64,000 nucleotides of DNA from Fodinibacter sp963730365 (GCA_963730365.1 CAVSRM010000006.1:44690-108689), one strand, 5' to 3'; shown: positions 38,847 to 49,552, counted from the stretch's first letter. Numbers and translations: made by a program. Notes: a model not told the origin generated them from the sequence alone.

Positions 38847-39334
38847 GCGACGAGGTCGAACCGCTCCCGCACGAGGACCGCTCCCTCGCGCCGCACGGCG
38901 TCGGGGGAGACCCGGATCACCCGGTCGACCCGCACCTCGCTCGGTCGTCGCTGGCGGTCCCACGGCCCGGCACCGATGTCGACCCACTGCGGCCCGCCCG
39001 GGCGAGGGGGCCGGCCGTCGTGGTCCTTGCTCGTGAGCTGGAGGGCGAGCAGCCACGGCCCGTCATGACCGACGAGCAGCACCGGCCGGTCCTTGCCCTG
39101 GCTGTGGTCCTCCTCGTAGGGCACCCACGTCCAGACGATCTCGCCCGGGTCCGGCTGCCCGTCCGGCTGGGGTGCGTACGTCGGGTGCAGGGGGCCGTCG
39201 AAGTCGCCGGGGTAGTCCGGCCGGCCGGGTGCCGGAGTGACCGTGGAGCCGGCGGACCGGCGCGGTGCCACGAGGCGGCGGAACGCGCTCGCGAGCCGTC
39301 CCGACAGGCCCGGCGAACGAGATGAGGTGCTCAT
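38819..39334 (-). CDS. PemK/MazF-like family protein
   Basis: The 171-residue protein has a PemK-like beta-barrel core: GEIVWTWVPYEEDHSQGKDRPVLLVG, then LALQLTSKDHDG and WVDIGAGPW, and a helical end (RVDRVIRVSPDAVRREGAVL). PemK/MazF proteins are mRNA interferases. The start of the fold here is preceded by about 70 residues of basic, proline-rich sequence (SGRLASAFRRLVAPRRSAG) that typical toxins lack. No antitoxin gene is adjacent. It may therefore be a free-standing relative and not a classical toxin. ATG 39334 has TAGGGT 7 bases upstream. Confidence 0.75.
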   Translation of the reverse strand: MSTSSRSPGLSGRLASAFRRLVAPRRSAGSTVTPAPGRPDYPGDFDGPLHPTYAPQPDGQPDPGEIVWTWVPYEEDHSQGKDRPVLLVGHDGPWLLALQLTSKDHDGRPPRPGGPQWVDIGAGPWDRQRRPSEVRVDRVIRVSPDAVRREGAVLVRERFDLVAAAVRDAKG

Positions 39335-39341
39335 GGGACCC

Positions 39342-39347
39342 ACCCTA
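39342..39347 (-). promoter_or_regulatory. -10 hexamer TAGGGT, leaderless start of PemK-like gene
   Basis: On the minus strand TAGGGT ends 7 bases before ATG 39334. Confidence 0.55.
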
Positions 39348-39373
39348 GGGTCGGTGGCCGTCGGCACCTTGTA

Positions 39374-39398
39374 TTAGGTAAGGCTCACCTAATAATGT
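39374..39398 (+). promoter_or_regulatory. IdeR/DtxR iron box over the iron importer promoter
   Basis: TTAGGTAAGGCTCACCTAA at 39374-39392 matches the consensus TTAGGTTAGGCTAACCTAA at 17 of 19 bases. TTGTAT (39369-39374) and TAATGT (39393-39398) may be the -35 and -10, so the box covers the promoter. Iron-loaded IdeR/DtxR would repress the operon. Confidence 0.9.
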
Positions 39399-39435
39399 GG
39401 CCGGCGCCAGACCGTCATCCCCAGAGGAGCCCCCG

Positions 39436-40470
39436 ATGCCCCTGCGCCGTGCGCTGTCCCTCAGCGCGGTAGCCCTGCTCGCCCTCACCAGTGCCGCCTG
39501 TGGCACCGAGGGCGACGACGACGAACCACAGTCCGACGGCTCGTTGGTGATCTACTCCGGGCGCAACGAGAACCTCGTGGGCCCGGTGCTCGAGAAGCTC
39601 GAGGAGACCACCGGGCTCGACGTACAGGTCCGCTACGGCGGTTCCAGCGAGCTGGCCGCCCAGCTGCTCGAGGAGGGCGAGGCCACCGAGGCCGACCTGT
39701 TCTTCTCCCAGGACGCCGGTGCGCTCGGCGCGCTGGCCGGGGCGGGGCGGCTGGAGGCCCTGCCGGCGAGCACCACTGGCCAGGTGATCGACGGCTTCGC
39801 CGACCCCCGGGGCACCTGGGTGGCCACCTCCGCCCGGGCGCGGGTCGTCGCCTACGACCCCGAGCAGGCCCCCGAGGTGGCCGAGATGACGAGCATCGAC
39901 GAGGTGCTCGACCCCGCCTACACGGGCACGATCGGGTTCGCCCCGACCAACGCCTCGTTCCAGTCGTTCGTCACGGCACTGCGGGTGGACAAGGGTGAGG
40001 ACGGCGCCCGGCAGTGGCTCGAGGACTTCGCGGCCAACGAGCCCGTCGTCTACGACGGCAACACCCTCGTGCTCGACGCGGTCGACTCCGGTCAGGTGGC
40101 CCTTGGTCTGATCAACCACTACTACTGGTACGAGCGCGTGGCCGAGAAGGGCGCGGATGCCGTGAACGCGCAGATCCGCTTCCTCGGCTCGGACGACCCG
40201 GGCGCGCTGATCAACGTCGCCGGGGTCGGCGTCCTCGCCGGATCGGGTCAGCAGGAGGGCGCGGTCAAGGCCATCGACTTCCTCCTCTCACCCGAGGGCC
40301 AGCAGTACTTCGCCGACGAGACGGCCGAGTACCCCGTCGTCGACGGGGTGTCCTCGACCACGCATGACCTGGTCCCCCTGGCCGACCTCGAGCGGTCGAG
40401 CGTCGACCTCAACTCGCTGGACTCCCTGGAGCAGACCCTCGCGCTCCTGGACCAGGTCGGTCTGACCTGA
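39436..40470 (+). CDS. Iron(III) ABC transporter substrate-binding lipoprotein
   Basis: The 344-residue protein has a lipoprotein signal (LSLSAVALLALTSAACG, with Cys near residue 24) and a periplasmic-binding fold of the ferric-binding FbpA/FutA type: LVIYSGRNENLVGPVLEKLEE, DLFFSQDAGALGAL, and LINHYYWYERV with the adjacent tyrosines that ligate iron in this family. It is presumably anchored outside the membrane and delivers Fe3+ to the permease. AGAGGAG precedes ATG 39436. The IdeR box upstream supports iron as the cargo. Confidence 0.93.
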   Translation: MPLRRALSLSAVALLALTSAACGTEGDDDEPQSDGSLVIYSGRNENLVGPVLEKLEETTGLDVQVRYGGSSELAAQLLEEGEATEADLFFSQDAGALGALAGAGRLEALPASTTGQVIDGFADPRGTWVATSARARVVAYDPEQAPEVAEMTSIDEVLDPAYTGTIGFAPTNASFQSFVTALRVDKGEDGARQWLEDFAANEPVVYDGNTLVLDAVDSGQVALGLINHYYWYERVAEKGADAVNAQIRFLGSDDPGALINVAGVGVLAGSGQQEGAVKAIDFLLSPEGQQYFADETAEYPVVDGVSSTTHDLVPLADLERSSVDLNSLDSLEQTLALLDQVGLT

Positions 40471-40484
40471 GCACCCTGACGAGC

Positions 40485-42068
40485 GTGACACGGCCCGGCG
40501 ACCCGCCGGGCCGCGTCGCCTCGCGCTCGGGCGGGCGCCCCGACCGCTCGCGGGCCCCGATGTTCCTCACGGCTCCCGCGCTGCTGGCGACGATGGCGGC
40601 CCTGCTCCCGATCGGCTACCTCGCCCTCCGCGCCGCGGAGGCCGGCCCGGCCCGGATCCTCGAGATCCTCGTGCGAGAGCGCACGCTGCCGCTCGTGGGG
40701 CGCAGCCTGCTCCTGGTCCTGCTGGTCACGTTCCTCAGCCTCGTCATCGGCATCGGTCTCGCGCTGCTGGTCAGCCGCACCGACGTACCGGGGCGCCGCG
40801 TGCTCGCCGTGCTCGCACCGCTGCCGCTCGCGGTGCCGAGCTACGTCGCCGCCTTCGCGTGGATCTCCACCGTCCCGCGCATCGCCGGCCTGACGGGGGC
40901 GGTGCTCGTGCTCACGCTCTGCTGCTATCCCTACGTCTACCTGCCGGTGCTGGCTGCCTTCCGACGCGCGGACCCCGCGGTCGAGGAGGTCGCCCGCAGC
41001 CTGGGTCGCTCGCCCGCACAGGCCGTACGCCAGGTGACCCTGCGCCAGATCCGCCCCGCCGCCGCCGCCGGTGCGCTGCTCGTGGCGCTCTACACCCTCA
41101 GCGACTTCGGGGCGGTGTCGATCCTTCGCTACGACGCCTTCACCCGCGTGATCTACACCTCCTACCGTTCCAGCTTCGACCGGACGACTGCGGCCGTGCT
41201 CGCGCTGCTGCTCGTGCTGCTCACGGTCGCCATCAGCGTGGGCGAGGCACGCGTGCGCCGCCGGGACGTGACCCGGGTGGGTGGTGGTGTCTCCCGCCTG
41301 GCCGAGCCGCTGCGACTGGACCGGATGCGGCTGCCCTCCCTCGTCATGGGCTACTCCGTCATCGCCCTGGCCCTGGTCTTCCCCGTCGTCTCCCTGCTCT
41401 GGTGGTTCGTCACCGGGTTGTCGGGTGGCATCGACGGCGCGCGGCTGGGCCAGGGCATCGTGGCCACTCTCTGGCTGTCCGCGCTCGGGGCGCTCGCCTG
41501 CATGCTGGGCGCCACTCCGGTCGGCGTGCTCGCCGCGCGGCACCGAGGCCGCTTCACCACGTTCGTGGAGCAGGCGACGTATGCCGGTCACGCCCTCCCC
41601 GGGATCGTGGTCGCGCTCGCCCTGGTCTTCCTCGGGGTGCGGCTGGTGCCGTGGGCCTACCAGGAGGTGCCGCTGCTCGTCCTGGCCTATGTCGTCCTCT
41701 TCCTGCCGGTGGCGGTCGGCTCGGTGCGCAGCTCGGTGGTGCAGAGCCCGGTGTCCGGGGAGGAGGTGGCCCGCTCCCTGGGGGCCACGCCGGGCGGGGT
41801 GCTCCGACGGGTGACCCTGCCGCTGGCGGCGCCGGGCATCGCGGCCGGTACGGCGCTGGTGCTGCTCACCTGCATGAAGGAGCTGCCCGCCACCCTGCTG
41901 CTGCGGCCCACCGGGGTCGACACCCTGGCCACCAGCCTGTGGACCGAGACCGGCGTGGGAGCCTACGGTGCGGCGGCTCCCTACGGCCTGGCGCTCGTGG
42001 CCACTGCCGTGCTGCCGACCATCTGGCTCGTCCGAGCCACCGCCGACGACGGGGGAACCCCACGATGA
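40485..42068 (+). CDS. Iron(III) ABC transporter permease (fused double permease)
   Basis: The 527-residue protein holds two permease units in one chain, as in FbpB: about 12 helices with two EAA loops (EEVARSLGRSPAQAVRQVTLRQ near 165-190 and EEVARSLGATPGGVLRRVTLPL near 425-450). It forms the whole membrane channel by itself. GTG 40485 lies 14 bases after the binding-protein stop, with no strong ribosome site, so reinitiation is likely. The next gene overlaps its stop. Confidence 0.92.
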   Translation: MTRPGDPPGRVASRSGGRPDRSRAPMFLTAPALLATMAALLPIGYLALRAAEAGPARILEILVRERTLPLVGRSLLLVLLVTFLSLVIGIGLALLVSRTDVPGRRVLAVLAPLPLAVPSYVAAFAWISTVPRIAGLTGAVLVLTLCCYPYVYLPVLAAFRRADPAVEEVARSLGRSPAQAVRQVTLRQIRPAAAAGALLVALYTLSDFGAVSILRYDAFTRVIYTSYRSSFDRTTAAVLALLLVLLTVAISVGEARVRRRDVTRVGGGVSRLAEPLRLDRMRLPSLVMGYSVIALALVFPVVSLLWWFVTGLSGGIDGARLGQGIVATLWLSALGALACMLGATPVGVLAARHRGRFTTFVEQATYAGHALPGIVVALALVFLGVRLVPWAYQEVPLLVLAYVVLFLPVAVGSVRSSVVQSPVSGEEVARSLGATPGGVLRRVTLPLAAPGIAAGTALVLLTCMKELPATLLLRPTGVDTLATSLWTETGVGAYGAAAPYGLALVATAVLPTIWLVRATADDGGTPR

Positions 42069-43129
42069 CCATGTTGTCGGTCTCCGGGCTCGAGGTGGCG
42101 CTGGGGGAGCGTGTCGTGCTCGACGGCGTCGACCTCGAGGTGCCTCGCGGCTCGGTCACGGCGGTGCTCGGCCCGTCCGGGTGTGGCAAGACGACGCTGC
42201 TGAGGGCCATCGCCGGCTTCGTTCACCCGCGACGAGGTGGGATCCGCATCGGCGAGCGCGTCGTCGTCGGCGACGGGCGGTCGGTCCCACCCGAGCAGCG
42301 CGGCGTGGCACTCGTGCCCCAGGAGGGGGCGCTGTTCCCGCACCTGAGCGTGGCCGACAACGTGGCGTTCGGTCTGCCCCGGGGGGCACGGCGGGGCTCT
42401 CCTCGGGTCGCCGAGGTGCTGGGGCTCGTGGGTCTCGACGGGTTCGAGGACCGCCACCCCGACGAGCTCTCCGGCGGGCAGCAGCAGCGTGTCGCCCTGG
42501 CCCGTGCCCTGGCGCCGGACCCAGCGCTCGTGCTCCTCGACGAGCCGTTCTCGGCCCTCGACGCCAGCCTTCGCGAGTCGGTCCGCAGCCAGGTGCGTCA
42601 CGCCCTCGAGCGCTCGCAGGCGACCGCCCTGATCGTCACGCATGACCAGGACGAGGCGCTCTCGGTGGCCGACTCGGTCGCCGTGCTCGACGACGGCCGG
42701 GTCCAGATGCACGGCACCCCCCATGCGGTCTACCAGGAACCCTCGGCGCTGAGCATCGCTCGCTTCGTCGGGCGGGTGGTCGAGCTGCCGGGGCGGGTGA
42801 CGAGCGGGGTCGCCACCACCGTGCTGGGGAGTGTTGACGTCGTGGCCCCCCACCCCGGCACCGCCACCGCCCACAGCCGCGACGGTGTCGTGATGCTTCG
42901 TCCCGAGCAGCTCGTGCTGCTGCCGGTCGACACCGGCCGGGGGACGCCGGGCGAGGTCGTCGGGGGGGAGTACTTCGGCCACGACGCCCTCGTTCGCGTG
43001 CGGGTCGGGGGATCGGGTGCCGGGGCGCCGGTGGAGGTGCGCGTGCGCACCCCGGGCGGGTTCCCCGAGCGCGGGCCGGTGCGGGTGACGGTGGTCGGCC
43101 GCGGGCGCTTCTATCCCACCTCCCCCTGA
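42065..43129 (+). CDS. Iron(III) ABC transporter ATP-binding protein
   Basis: The 354-residue ATPase powers ferric iron uptake. Walker A GPSGCGKTT lies near residues 35-43, followed by a Q-loop (LVPQEGALFPHLSV), signature LSGGQQQRVALARAL, Walker B LVLLDEPFSALD and switch histidine in IVTHDQDEAL. From about residue 240 a TOBE-like regulatory domain (VVMLRPEQLVLLP) follows. ATG 42065 overlaps the permease stop in ATGA. Binding protein, permease and ATPase form a complete IdeR-controlled operon. Confidence 0.93.
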   Translation: MTMLSVSGLEVALGERVVLDGVDLEVPRGSVTAVLGPSGCGKTTLLRAIAGFVHPRRGGIRIGERVVVGDGRSVPPEQRGVALVPQEGALFPHLSVADNVAFGLPRGARRGSPRVAEVLGLVGLDGFEDRHPDELSGGQQQRVALARALAPDPALVLLDEPFSALDASLRESVRSQVRHALERSQATALIVTHDQDEALSVADSVAVLDDGRVQMHGTPHAVYQEPSALSIARFVGRVVELPGRVTSGVATTVLGSVDVVAPHPGTATAHSRDGVVMLRPEQLVLLPVDTGRGTPGEVVGGEYFGHDALVRVRVGGSGAGAPVEVRVRTPGGFPERGPVRVTVVGRGRFYPTSP

Positions 43130-43226
43130 CCGACGCGACCGGGCGGGGTGCGGAAACGGCATCCCGGAACCGTGGGAGACTGGGGGACAGTGCCCTGACG
43201 ACCTCGACGCAAGGAACCTCCCACCC

Positions 43227-45083
<1,857 letters not shown>

Positions 45084-45087
45084 GGGC

Positions 45088-46245
45088 TCAGCCGCTGCGG
45101 TCGGCGATGGTGCGCAGCCTCGCCACGTAGTCCTCCCACCACGCCGCGTCGACGTCGGGCAGGTTGCCCCGGCCGTGGAACAGACCGCGCGCCCCGTCGA
45201 TCTGCTCGCGCAGGATGTCGAGGTGCCCGGCGTGCCGAGCCGTCTCGACCGCCATGTGCACCAGCAGGGTGTGCAGGGTGGTCTCGGGGGTGGGCCACCA
45301 CGGCACGGACGCCGGTGCGTCGGGTGCCAGCGGCTCGATCGTCTCGTCGGCGAAGGCCGTGACCCGCCGGTAGAGGTCGAGGATCTGCTCGGGCGACTCC
45401 TCGGCCGTCGCCCACATGTCGGCGTTGGGCTCGGCGTCGTCGGACCAGAACGCCATCGGCTCGGGCCACGGCCGGCCCACGCACGCCCCGAAGTACTCGG
45501 CCTCCACGCCTGCGAGGTGCTTCACGACCCCCAGGGGGTTCGTTCCGGTGGGGGTCAGCGGCAGGCGCTGGTCACGCTCGGACAGTCCCTCGACCTTCCA
45601 GAGCACCACCTCGCGCAGGCTCCGCAGGTACTGCCACGCCGTCGTCTTGGCATCCATCGGACCAACCTCTCGCGAGGCGGGGACGCTCGACTCCTCCACG
45701 GACGGCGCCTGCACCGGCCCGTCTCGCCACCTCTCGGGGCTCGACGCGAGCTCGAGCACGGCGAGCACGTCGCGCGGCCACACGTCATCGGTCGTGCCGG
45801 CGAGGTCGGCAAGCGGCCACCAGCGGATGTCGGCGACGGTCAGCCGCTCCTCCTCGGTGTGCGCCGCGGTGTCGACCTCGAAGGCCGGCACCCGCACGAC
45901 GTAGAACACCTCGACCTGGTCGACGACCTTGTCGCTGTACCCGTGCACGACGGTGCGGGTCAGCAGGGGGCCGACGAGGTCACCGGCCTCGACGACGAGG
46001 CCGGTCTCCTCCCACAGCTCGCGCACGCCGGCCTCGAGGTCGCTCTCGCCCGGGTCGACGCCGCCACCGGGCGTGACCCACCAGTGCGCCACGGGGTCCA
46101 GCCCGAGGTCGGAGTCCAGGAAGAGCAGCATCCGGTCGTCGTGGTCGACCACGAGCACCCGCACCGCGCGGCGCTCGACGCGGGGCCGGTCCTCCGCAGC
46201 GGGCGCGACGAACCCGGGCTGCCCGGGCAAGGGGTGGGTGGCCAT
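45088..46245 (-). CDS. Nudix hydrolase-DinB fusion protein
   Basis: The 385-residue frame joins two domains without a stop. Residues about 25-175 are a Nudix hydrolase with the complete Nudix box at 61-83 (Gly61, Glu67, REL at 75-77, EE at 79-80). Residues about 197-385 are a DinB/DUF664 domain (MDAKTTAWQYLRSLREVVLW, HLAGVEAEYFG and HMAVETARHAGHLDIL, with the three metal-binding histidine positions). An internal ATG at 45657 could start the DinB part separately, with GAGAGG about 9 bases upstream. ATG 46245 is set by TAGCGT 6 bases upstream. Confidence 0.82.
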   Translation of the reverse strand: MATHPLPGQPGFVAPAAEDRPRVERRAVRVLVVDHDDRMLLFLDSDLGLDPVAHWWVTPGGGVDPGESDLEAGVRELWEETGLVVEAGDLVGPLLTRTVVHGYSDKVVDQVEVFYVVRVPAFEVDTAAHTEEERLTVADIRWWPLADLAGTTDDVWPRDVLAVLELASSPERWRDGPVQAPSVEESSVPASREVGPMDAKTTAWQYLRSLREVVLWKVEGLSERDQRLPLTPTGTNPLGVVKHLAGVEAEYFGACVGRPWPEPMAFWSDDAEPNADMWATAEESPEQILDLYRRVTAFADETIEPLAPDAPASVPWWPTPETTLHTLLVHMAVETARHAGHLDILREQIDGARGLFHGRGNLPDVDAAWWEDYVARLRTIADRSG

Positions 46246-46251
46246 CGACAC

Positions 46252-46287
46252 ACGCTAGCCCGCCCCCGGCATACCCATCGGTAACCT
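46252..46287. promoter_or_regulatory. Divergent leaderless promoters
   Basis: TAGCGT read on the minus strand (46257-46252) ends 6 bases before the Nudix-DinB ATG. TAACCT (46282-46287) ends 7 bases before ATG 46295 of the DUF4442 gene. Both promoters fit in a 49-base gap. Confidence 0.6.
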
Positions 46288-46294
46288 CGACGCG

Positions 46295-46759
46295 ATGCCC
46301 GACACCTATGCGCTCTACCGGTCGATGTCCGCCAAGCCTCTGGGCAAGCGTGCCTTCTCGGTGCTCTTCGCGAACAAGGCGCCCTACTTCCGCACCGTCC
46401 GGCCCCAGGTGCGCGAGGTCCGCCCCCACCGCGCCGAGCTGACCATCCGCAAGCGTCGTGCCGTGCAGAACCACATCGGCACCCTGCACGCGATCGCGGT
46501 GTGCAACGGCCTCGAGGCCGCGATGGGGCTGCTGGCCGAGGCGACGACCCCGAAGGACCGGCGCTGGATCCCGAAGGGGATGCAGGTGGCCTACCTCGCG
46601 AAGTCGACGACCGACCTGCTCTGCGTCGCCGAGACCGACCCGGCGGACTGGGCAGGCGTCGGCGACGTCGGCGTGCGGGTCAAGGCCGTGCGAACCGACG
46701 GCGTGGTGGTCGTCGAGGGCGTCATCACCATCCACGTCAGCGAGAAGCCGGCCCGGTGA
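46295..46759 (+). CDS. DUF4442 domain-containing protein (hotdog-fold)
   Basis: The 154-residue protein begins TYALYRSMSAKPLGKRAFSV and contains RKRRAVQNHIGTLHAIAVCNGLEAAMG, the conserved segment of DUF4442, a hotdog-fold family related to thioesterases. The asparagine, histidine and glutamate in NHIGTLHAIAVCNGLE match the active region of such folds. The substrate is probably an acyl thioester, by fold only. The last 23 bases overlap the convergent phosphatase gene. Confidence 0.88.
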   Translation: MPDTYALYRSMSAKPLGKRAFSVLFANKAPYFRTVRPQVREVRPHRAELTIRKRRAVQNHIGTLHAIAVCNGLEAAMGLLAEATTPKDRRWIPKGMQVAYLAKSTTDLLCVAETDPADWAGVGDVGVRVKAVRTDGVVVVEGVITIHVSEKPAR

Positions 46760-47534
46760 GCCGGGCGCGCAGGCGCTCCACGTCGTCCTGGCTCCACCCC
46801 TGCTCACGCAGCCACCCGGGTGCACCACCGAAGCCGTCGGCGACCGCCGTGAGGATCGCCTCGATCGACTCCGCGCGCGGCACCTGGTCGGAGAGGGACT
46901 GCTTCGCCAACGCCTCGCCGTAGGCCGGCCTGGGCCGGAGCCTGCCGATGATCGCCTCGATCCGCTCGGCGGTGAGCACGTAGTCGGCGATGATCTCCTC
47001 GGTCGGCACGCCGGCGACGTCGAGGGCCAGGGCCACGACCGTGCCGGTGCGGTCCTTGCCCGCCGCGCAGTGCACCACGGCCGCGCCGTGGGCACGAGCG
47101 ACCACCTCGAGCGCGGCGGCGACCGAGTCCGGCCGGCGTGAGAGGTAGCCGAGGTAGTGCTTGGCCCAGAACGCGCTGTCGCGGACGGGGTCGTCCTTCT
47201 GCCACGGCATGGCCAGGGCGCGCTCGCCGACCCGCTCGAGGTCCTCGGTCGGCTGTCGCTCCTGGATGAGGGAGTGGTGGTGGTGACGCAAGGACTCCAC
47301 CCGGCGGAGCGGACCAGGGCCCTCCACGTGCAGCTCGGTCTCGGTGCGCAGGTCGATGATGTCGCTCACCCCCAGGTCGTCGACGAGCCGCGTCACGTCG
47401 GAGTCGGAGAGGTCCTGGAGGTTGTCCGAACGGATCAGCCGTCGGGCGGTGACGTGCCCGCCGTCGCGCGTGGGCAACCCGCCGAGGTCACGCATGTTGA
47501 CCAGGCCGTCGAGCTCGATCCAGCGGTCCGTCAC
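46737..47534 (-). CDS. Tyrosine-protein phosphatase (PtpB-like)
   Basis: The 265-residue phosphatase has the P-loop HCAAGKDRTG (Cys156, Arg162) and the N-terminal NMRDLGGLPT typical of the MptpB-like group of tyrosine or dual-specificity phosphatases. Lysine and aspartate inside the loop (KDR) also match that group, which can act on phosphoinositides. It lacks a signal peptide. GTG 47534 has TAGGAT 6 bases upstream and is divergent from hemW. Confidence 0.9.
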   Translation of the reverse strand: MTDRWIELDGLVNMRDLGGLPTRDGGHVTARRLIRSDNLQDLSDSDVTRLVDDLGVSDIIDLRTETELHVEGPGPLRRVESLRHHHHSLIQERQPTEDLERVGERALAMPWQKDDPVRDSAFWAKHYLGYLSRRPDSVAAALEVVARAHGAAVVHCAAGKDRTGTVVALALDVAGVPTEEIIADYVLTAERIEAIIGRLRPRPAYGEALAKQSLSDQVPRAESIEAILTAVADGFGGAPGWLREQGWSQDDVERLRARLTGPASR

Positions 47535-47540
47535 CCCGTC

Positions 47541-47567
47541 ATCCTAGGTCGCGGCTGGTGACAGGAT
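47541..47567. promoter_or_regulatory. Divergent leaderless promoters of phosphatase gene and hemW
   Basis: TAGGAT on the minus strand (47546-47541) ends 6 bases before GTG 47534. CAGGAT on the plus strand (47562-47567) ends 6 bases before GTG 47574. Confidence 0.5.
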
Positions 47568-47573
47568 GACCCG

Positions 47574-48794
47574 GTGCCCCGACTACCCGACGGCGACGCC
47601 GCACCCCCGACCGGCCGGCTGCCCGACGACGCCCTCGCCACCCTGGCGGGCGCCCGGCTGGGCATCTACGTGCACGTGCCCTACTGCGCCGTCCGGTGCG
47701 GGTACTGCGACTTCAACACCTACACCCTGACCGAGCTCGGCCCGGGTGCCTCGACCGACACCTTCGTCGACGGGGCCTTGGCCGAGCTCGACCTGGCGCG
47801 ACGCGTCCTGGGCCCCGAGGCCCCTGCCGTCGAGACCGTGTTCGTCGGTGGCGGCACACCGACCCTCCTGCCGGCATCCGACCTGGTGCGGTGCCTGGAC
47901 GGCATCCGGGAGCGGTTCGGGCTGGCCGCGGGCGCGGAGGTGACGACCGAGGCCAACCCCGACTCGGTGTCCGCGGCAGACCTCGAGGCCCTCGCCCGCG
48001 GGGGCTTCACCCGGGTGTCGATCGGCATGCAGTCCGTCGTGCCGCACGTGCTGCGCACCCTCGACCGCACCCACGACCCGTCGCGGGTCTCTGCCGCCAT
48101 GGCCGGCGCGCGGGCGGCGGGGCTCGCCACGAGCGTCGACCTGATCTACGGGACACCCGGAGAGTCCCTGTCGGACTGGCGGGAGAGCCTGGACGCCGCG
48201 ATCGCACTCGAGCCGGACCATGTCTCGGCCTACGCGTTGGTCGTCGAGGAGGGCACCGCGCTCGCCCGTCGGGTTGGCCGCGGAGAGGTGCTGATGCCCG
48301 ACGGCGACGACGAGGCCGACAAGTACGAGCTGGCCGACGAGGTGCTCTCGGCTGCCGGGTTCGGGTGGTACGAGGTGTCCAACTGGTCGCGGAACGGGTC
48401 TGGGCGGTGCCGGCACAACGAGGGCTACTGGCGGGGTGACCCCTGGTGGGGAGTCGGTCCCGGTGCGCACAGCCACGTCGGTGGTGTGCGCTGGTGGAAC
48501 GTGAAGCACCCGAGGTCGTATGCCGCCCGGCTGGCCGTCGGTGAGTCGCCGGCAGCGGGGCGGGAGACCCTCACCCGGGAGCAGCGACACGACGAGGAGG
48601 TGCTGCTCGGGGTGCGTCTGCGGGAGGGGCTGGCCGTCTCGCGCCTGGACGCCGTCGGCCACGAGTCCGTGGCCGGACTCGTGGCCGAGGGGTTGGTCGA
48701 CGGTCGCGCCGCTGTGCGCGACCGACGAGTGGTGCTCACACTCCGGGGCCGACTGCTCGCGGACACCGTGGTCCGCCGGCTGCTCGGGGTGTGA
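47574..48794 (+). CDS. hemW: Radical SAM heme chaperone HemW
   Basis: The 406-residue protein was formerly annotated as oxygen-independent coproporphyrinogen oxidase. It binds heme and hands it to hemoproteins. The cluster cysteines are Cys38, Cys42 and Cys45 (YCAVRCGYCDFNTY), with a fourth aromatic-Phe position typical of HemW. VFVGGGTPTLLP, EANPDSVSAADL and GVGPGAHSHVGG are conserved. It lacks the extra N-terminal cysteine region of true HemN. GTG 47574 lies after CAGGAT. Confidence 0.94.
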   Translation: MPRLPDGDAAPPTGRLPDDALATLAGARLGIYVHVPYCAVRCGYCDFNTYTLTELGPGASTDTFVDGALAELDLARRVLGPEAPAVETVFVGGGTPTLLPASDLVRCLDGIRERFGLAAGAEVTTEANPDSVSAADLEALARGGFTRVSIGMQSVVPHVLRTLDRTHDPSRVSAAMAGARAAGLATSVDLIYGTPGESLSDWRESLDAAIALEPDHVSAYALVVEEGTALARRVGRGEVLMPDGDDEADKYELADEVLSAAGFGWYEVSNWSRNGSGRCRHNEGYWRGDPWWGVGPGAHSHVGGVRWWNVKHPRSYAARLAVGESPAAGRETLTREQRHDEEVLLGVRLREGLAVSRLDAVGHESVAGLVAEGLVDGRAAVRDRRVVLTLRGRLLADTVVRRLLGV

Positions 48795-48806
48795 GTCCGA
48801 GCCTGC

Positions 48807-49433
48807 CTACTTGACGAACTGGGGCGTCAGCGGCGGGGCGTACCACTCACCGTTGTTGGCCTTGATGGCCCCGATGAGGTGCACGATCACCGCGAAGAGC
48901 CAGGCGGCGGCGAAGGTGAGGAACCCGATGAGCACGAACATCAGCGGGATCGACACCAGGAACACGATGCCGACGATGATCTGCACGTTGAGGGAGTTCG
49001 CGGTGTGGTGGCGCACGAACGGTCCGCGGTCCTTGAAGACGATGTACATGACGAGCGCCGCGACGAAGCTCAGCAACCCTGCGCTGATGATGGTGGCCAC
49101 CAGGGCGACCGCGTGGGCCGCCATTCCGGTGGTGCGCTCGTCGTTCGGGCTCATCGGCACCGGAGCGGACGGGGCATAGGGGACCGGCTGGCCGTATGGG
49201 GCGCCCTGCGCCTGCTCCTGCGCCGGGGCCGGCTGCTGGGCAGGCGGCGGGGGCGGCGGGGGCGGCGTCTGCTCGGTGACCGGTGTCTCGTGAGGGCCCG
49301 GCCGCTCCGGGGTGTCCTGCTGCTCCGGGGCGGGCGGCTGCTCCGATGTGGGTGGCGCCAGCTCGGGGTGCTCGTCGAAGGGTGCTGTGGGGTCGCTCGC
49401 CGTGTCGTCGGGGCGCGGGGTCTGCTCGCTCAT
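48807..49433 (-). CDS. DUF4870 domain-containing membrane protein
   Basis: The 208-residue protein has a disordered N-terminal half rich in proline, glutamate and glutamine (for example TPPPPPPPPAQQPAPAQEQ). The DUF4870 domain follows, with three to four helices and the conserved FVRHHTANSLNVQI between them. Function is unknown. GAGGAG precedes ATG 49433. It converges on hemW with 12 bases between stops. Confidence 0.87.
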   Translation of the reverse strand: MSEQTPRPDDTASDPTAPFDEHPELAPPTSEQPPAPEQQDTPERPGPHETPVTEQTPPPPPPPPAQQPAPAQEQAQGAPYGQPVPYAPSAPVPMSPNDERTTGMAAHAVALVATIISAGLLSFVAALVMYIVFKDRGPFVRHHTANSLNVQIIVGIVFLVSIPLMFVLIGFLTFAAAWLFAVIVHLIGAIKANNGEWYAPPLTPQFVK

Positions 49434-49552
49434 CTGGTGCTCCTCGTTGTCGTGGTCCTGACTCCATCAAACACCCGACGCGCCCGCGTGCGCCCCGGTT
49501 CCGGGGTGCGGCGGGGAAGGATCAGGGTCGGTTCAGGGGTGACCCCGACCTC

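Noticed and set aside
39348..39370. GGGTCGGTG-N8-CACCTT as a further RecA-NDp promoter
   Set aside because: The TGTC part and the TANNNT hexamer are both missing, and the iron box promoter downstream explains the gene's control.
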